From an uncultured Campylobacter sp. (GTDB lineage: Bacteria > Campylobacterota > Campylobacteria > Campylobacterales > Campylobacteraceae), in assembly GCF_938045595.1 (NCBI RefSeq), contig NZ_CALIBB010000223.1, positions 1-32,153 of the forward strand: DNA of 32,153 bases, written 5' to 3'. Positions within the stretch are counted from its first letter, which is position 1. The number at the start of each line of letters is the position of its first letter. The notes below the pieces were generated by a model. The model worked only from the letters and a program-made list of their open reading frames with translations, did no database searches and had not been told where the DNA came from. The position numbers were made by a program, and so were the translations under genes. Positions 30,852 through 32,153 of the stretch are shown here, one piece after another.

Positions 30852-31214
30852 TTATCCTTCGATCAAGCGCTTGATACCCGGCAAAAGCTCGCCTGACACC
30901 TCGCAAATCCTGCTTCGCAGCACGCTAAAATCGCCGCAGTAATCGCCCAGAAGCTGCAAAATATCGTCTCTGATGGCTTGCGAGCGCTCGGTAAGAAGCA
31001 GCTCCTGCAAAAGGACGAAAATTTCGCTCTCATGCGCCAGCGTGCAGCCGTAATAGGGATCAAGGTAATAATCTAGACACAACAAAAGCGAGGCTTTCTC
31101 GGCCTCGTCATCACCTCGCAAAACGGCGGCGATACCCTCTACGCCGCCCTCCGCTATGGCTTTGTGCCTAGCCTCATAATACACCGTGCGCGTCAAATTT
31201 TGCCCTTTTTGCAC
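30852..31214 (-). CDS. Conserved-looking helical protein, unknown function
   Basis: This is a 120-residue soluble, Leu/Glu-rich protein with alternating helices (EGIAAVLRGDDEAEKASLLL, EIFVLLQELLLTERSQAIRD, DILQLLGDYCGDF) that looks like a short HEAT-type or immunity-type alpha-helical fold. I do not recognise the family. The longest frame starts at GTG 31214, five bases after the fabI TAA but without a ribosome-binding site. A TTG at codon 7 (31196) has AAGGG six bases upstream and is a good alternative start. It is probably co-transcribed with fabI. It has 187 bp of gene-free sequence after it, up to the small ORF before the exonuclease. Confidence 0.6.
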   Translation of the reverse strand: MQKGQNLTRTVYYEARHKAIAEGGVEGIAAVLRGDDEAEKASLLLCLDYYLDPYYGCTLAHESEIFVLLQELLLTERSQAIRDDILQLLGDYCGDFSVLRSRICEVSGELLPGIKRLIEG

Positions 31215-31219
31215 GCCGC

Positions 31220-32047
31220 TTATTCGGCCTTAGCCGCATCCCACGCAAGGATCGTCTTGCCCTCGGCGTCGGTAGCCACGTCGCCCATACCCATGATGTT
31301 GTAGCCGCAGTCGACGTAGTGCACCTCGCCGGTCACGCCGCTAGCAAGGTCGCTGAGTAGATACATCGCGCTTTTGCCGACGTCTTGCGTCGTGACGTTG
31401 CGTTTTAGCGGGCTATTTACCTCGTTGTAGCGTAAAATCATCCTAAAGTCGCCGATTCCGCTTGCGGCAAGCGTTTTGATCGGGCCAGCGCTGATAGCGT
31501 TTACGCGGATACCGCGCGCGCCAAGATCGTGAGCGAGATAGCGCACGGAGCTTTCAAGAGCCGCTTTTGCAACGCCCATAACGTTGTAGTGAGGCACGAA
31601 TTTCGGCCCTCCGAGGTAGGTTAGCGTGAGAACAGAGCCGCCCTCTTTTAGCACCGGTAGCACCGCGCGCGTGAGGCTCAGTAGCGAATACACGCTCGTG
31701 CCCATCGCGATGTCAAAGGCTTCTTTTGTGGTGTTTACAAACTCGCCCTCTAGCGCTTCTTTTGGCGCATAGGCCACGGCATGCACGACGAAATCTATCT
31801 CGCCAAGGTCTGCTTTGATACGATCCGCAAGACCGTCCAAATGAGCTGGGTTGTTTACATCAAGCTCATAGACGAATTTGCTCCCAAACTCCTTTGCGAT
31901 CGGCTCTACGCGTTTTTTCAGCGCGTCGTTTAGGTAGGTAAACGCCATCTGCGCACCCTGTTCGTAGCAAGCTTCGGCGATACCGTAAGCGATGGATTTG
32001 GCGTTAGCGACGCCGACGATGAGGCCTTTTTTGCCTTTTAAAATCAT
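31220..32047 (-). CDS. fabI: Enoyl-[acyl-carrier-protein] reductase (NADH)
   Basis: FabI reduces enoyl-ACP in the last step of each fatty acid elongation cycle and is the target of triclosan. It is a short-chain dehydrogenase of 275 residues. It shows LKGKKGLIVGVANAKSIAYG for NADH, the FabI-type VVHAVAYAPKEALEG, the catalytic Tyr-x6-Lys in PHYNVMGVAKAALE and the substrate loop VNAISAGPIKTLAASGIGDF. AAAGGAGA stands a few bases before the ATG. In C. jejuni the gene just upstream is tpiA; here a frame that enters from the window edge ends 29 bases before fabI. GTG/ATG alternatives were not needed. Confidence 0.96.
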   Translation of the reverse strand: MILKGKKGLIVGVANAKSIAYGIAEACYEQGAQMAFTYLNDALKKRVEPIAKEFGSKFVYELDVNNPAHLDGLADRIKADLGEIDFVVHAVAYAPKEALEGEFVNTTKEAFDIAMGTSVYSLLSLTRAVLPVLKEGGSVLTLTYLGGPKFVPHYNVMGVAKAALESSVRYLAHDLGARGIRVNAISAGPIKTLAASGIGDFRMILRYNEVNSPLKRNVTTQDVGKSAMYLLSDLASGVTGEVHYVDCGYNIMGMGDVATDAEGKTILAWDAAKAE

Positions 32048-32075
32048 TATTTCTCCTTTAAAATTTGCTTGGCTT

Positions 32076-32153
32076 TTAAGCGTCTTTGAATGAGTTTTGA
32101 TTTTGCTCCCTGCGACAGGCTACATGCCTAGTCTTGGTCGCAAAATCTGCAAC
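32076..32153 (-). CDS. 3' end of an upstream gene (partial)
   Basis: The minus-strand frame is open from the window edge to a TAA at 32076, giving VADFATKTRHVACRREQNQN then SFKDA. By analogy with other Campylobacter, the gene before fabI would be tpiA, but this tail does not look like the end of triosephosphate isomerase beyond perhaps VADF. The part from ATKTRH on coincides with a hairpin sequence (32116-32145) and could be a repeat that extends the reading frame. Too short to identify. Confidence 0.3.
   Translation of the reverse strand, partial: VADFATKTRHVACRREQNQNSFKDA
32116..32145. repeat. Nested palindrome near the right edge
   Basis: GCGAC and GTCGC flank an inner GGC...GCC, giving an imperfect stem-loop (plus strand GCGACAGGCTACATGCC then TAGTCTTGGTCGC). 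It lies inside the end of the partial reading frame upstream of fabI. It may be a dispersed repeat, but that cannot be tested here. Confidence 0.35.

Noticed and set aside
30655..30906. 83-codon minus-strand frame before the exonuclease
   Set aside because: It overlaps the end of the helical unknown protein in another frame, is Arg/Ala-rich, and has no RBS. Probably a chance frame.

Overview
The window looks like chromosomal DNA of a Campylobacter (Epsilonproteobacteria/Campylobacterota). The reasons are the ftsH-prmA-pgl gene order, a full bacillosamine-type N-glycosylation (pgl) locus with a PglB oligosaccharyltransferase, a lone atpE, and AT-rich spacers of the AAATTTTAAAATTT kind. The fairly balanced base composition and the Asn/Ser/Ala-rich in-frame inserts in several proteins suggest an oral, higher-GC species near C. 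gracilis, C. rectus or C. showae. That species guess is inference.

Layout. (1) Positions 1-2647 are an AT-rich accessory scar on the 3' side of a tRNA-Leu(GAG) gene. It holds small plus-strand genes of unknown function (one frameshifted, one lacking a normal start and carrying a 52-bp direct repeat) and a minus-strand tyrosine integrase pseudogene that has lost its catalytic C-terminus. This looks like the decayed end of an element once integrated at the tRNA. (2) From 2648 to the right edge every gene is on the minus strand: tRNA-Leu, atpE, leuA, pssA, ftsH, prmA, hisA, hisH. (3) Positions 10104-28323 hold the pgl locus. In transcription order it runs galE, a Wzx-type flippase, an FrhB-like Fe-S protein, a polysaccharide pyruvyl transferase-family protein, PglH, a family 2 glycosyltransferase, a second PglH-like transferase, PglJ, PglB, PglA, PglC, PglD, PglE, PglF. 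(4) Positions 28376-32153 hold an exported ATP-dependent DNA ligase, a DnaQ-like exonuclease, a small unknown protein, fabI, and the 3' end of another reading frame.

How the genes work together. PglF, PglE and PglD make UDP-diacetylbacillosamine. PglC loads it on undecaprenyl phosphate. PglA, PglJ and the PglH-like enzymes extend the chain, with GalE (Gne-type) supplying UDP-GalNAc/Gal. A flippase moves the lipid-linked glycan to the periplasm, and PglB transfers it to protein. The cassette differs from the C. jejuni one. No PglK ABC flippase is present; its place next to galE is taken by a Wzx-type flippase followed by the FrhB-like and pyruvyl-transferase-family genes. pglG is absent, and hisH-hisA sit between pglF and prmA. 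Most junctions overlap by 1-4 bases.

The most unusual sequence feature is a family of AT-rich, roughly 15-bp-period, in-frame inserts that encode N/S/A/Q-rich pentads. They interrupt or extend at least five unrelated proteins: HisH, PglB, the family 2 glycosyltransferase, the FrhB-like protein and the exonuclease.
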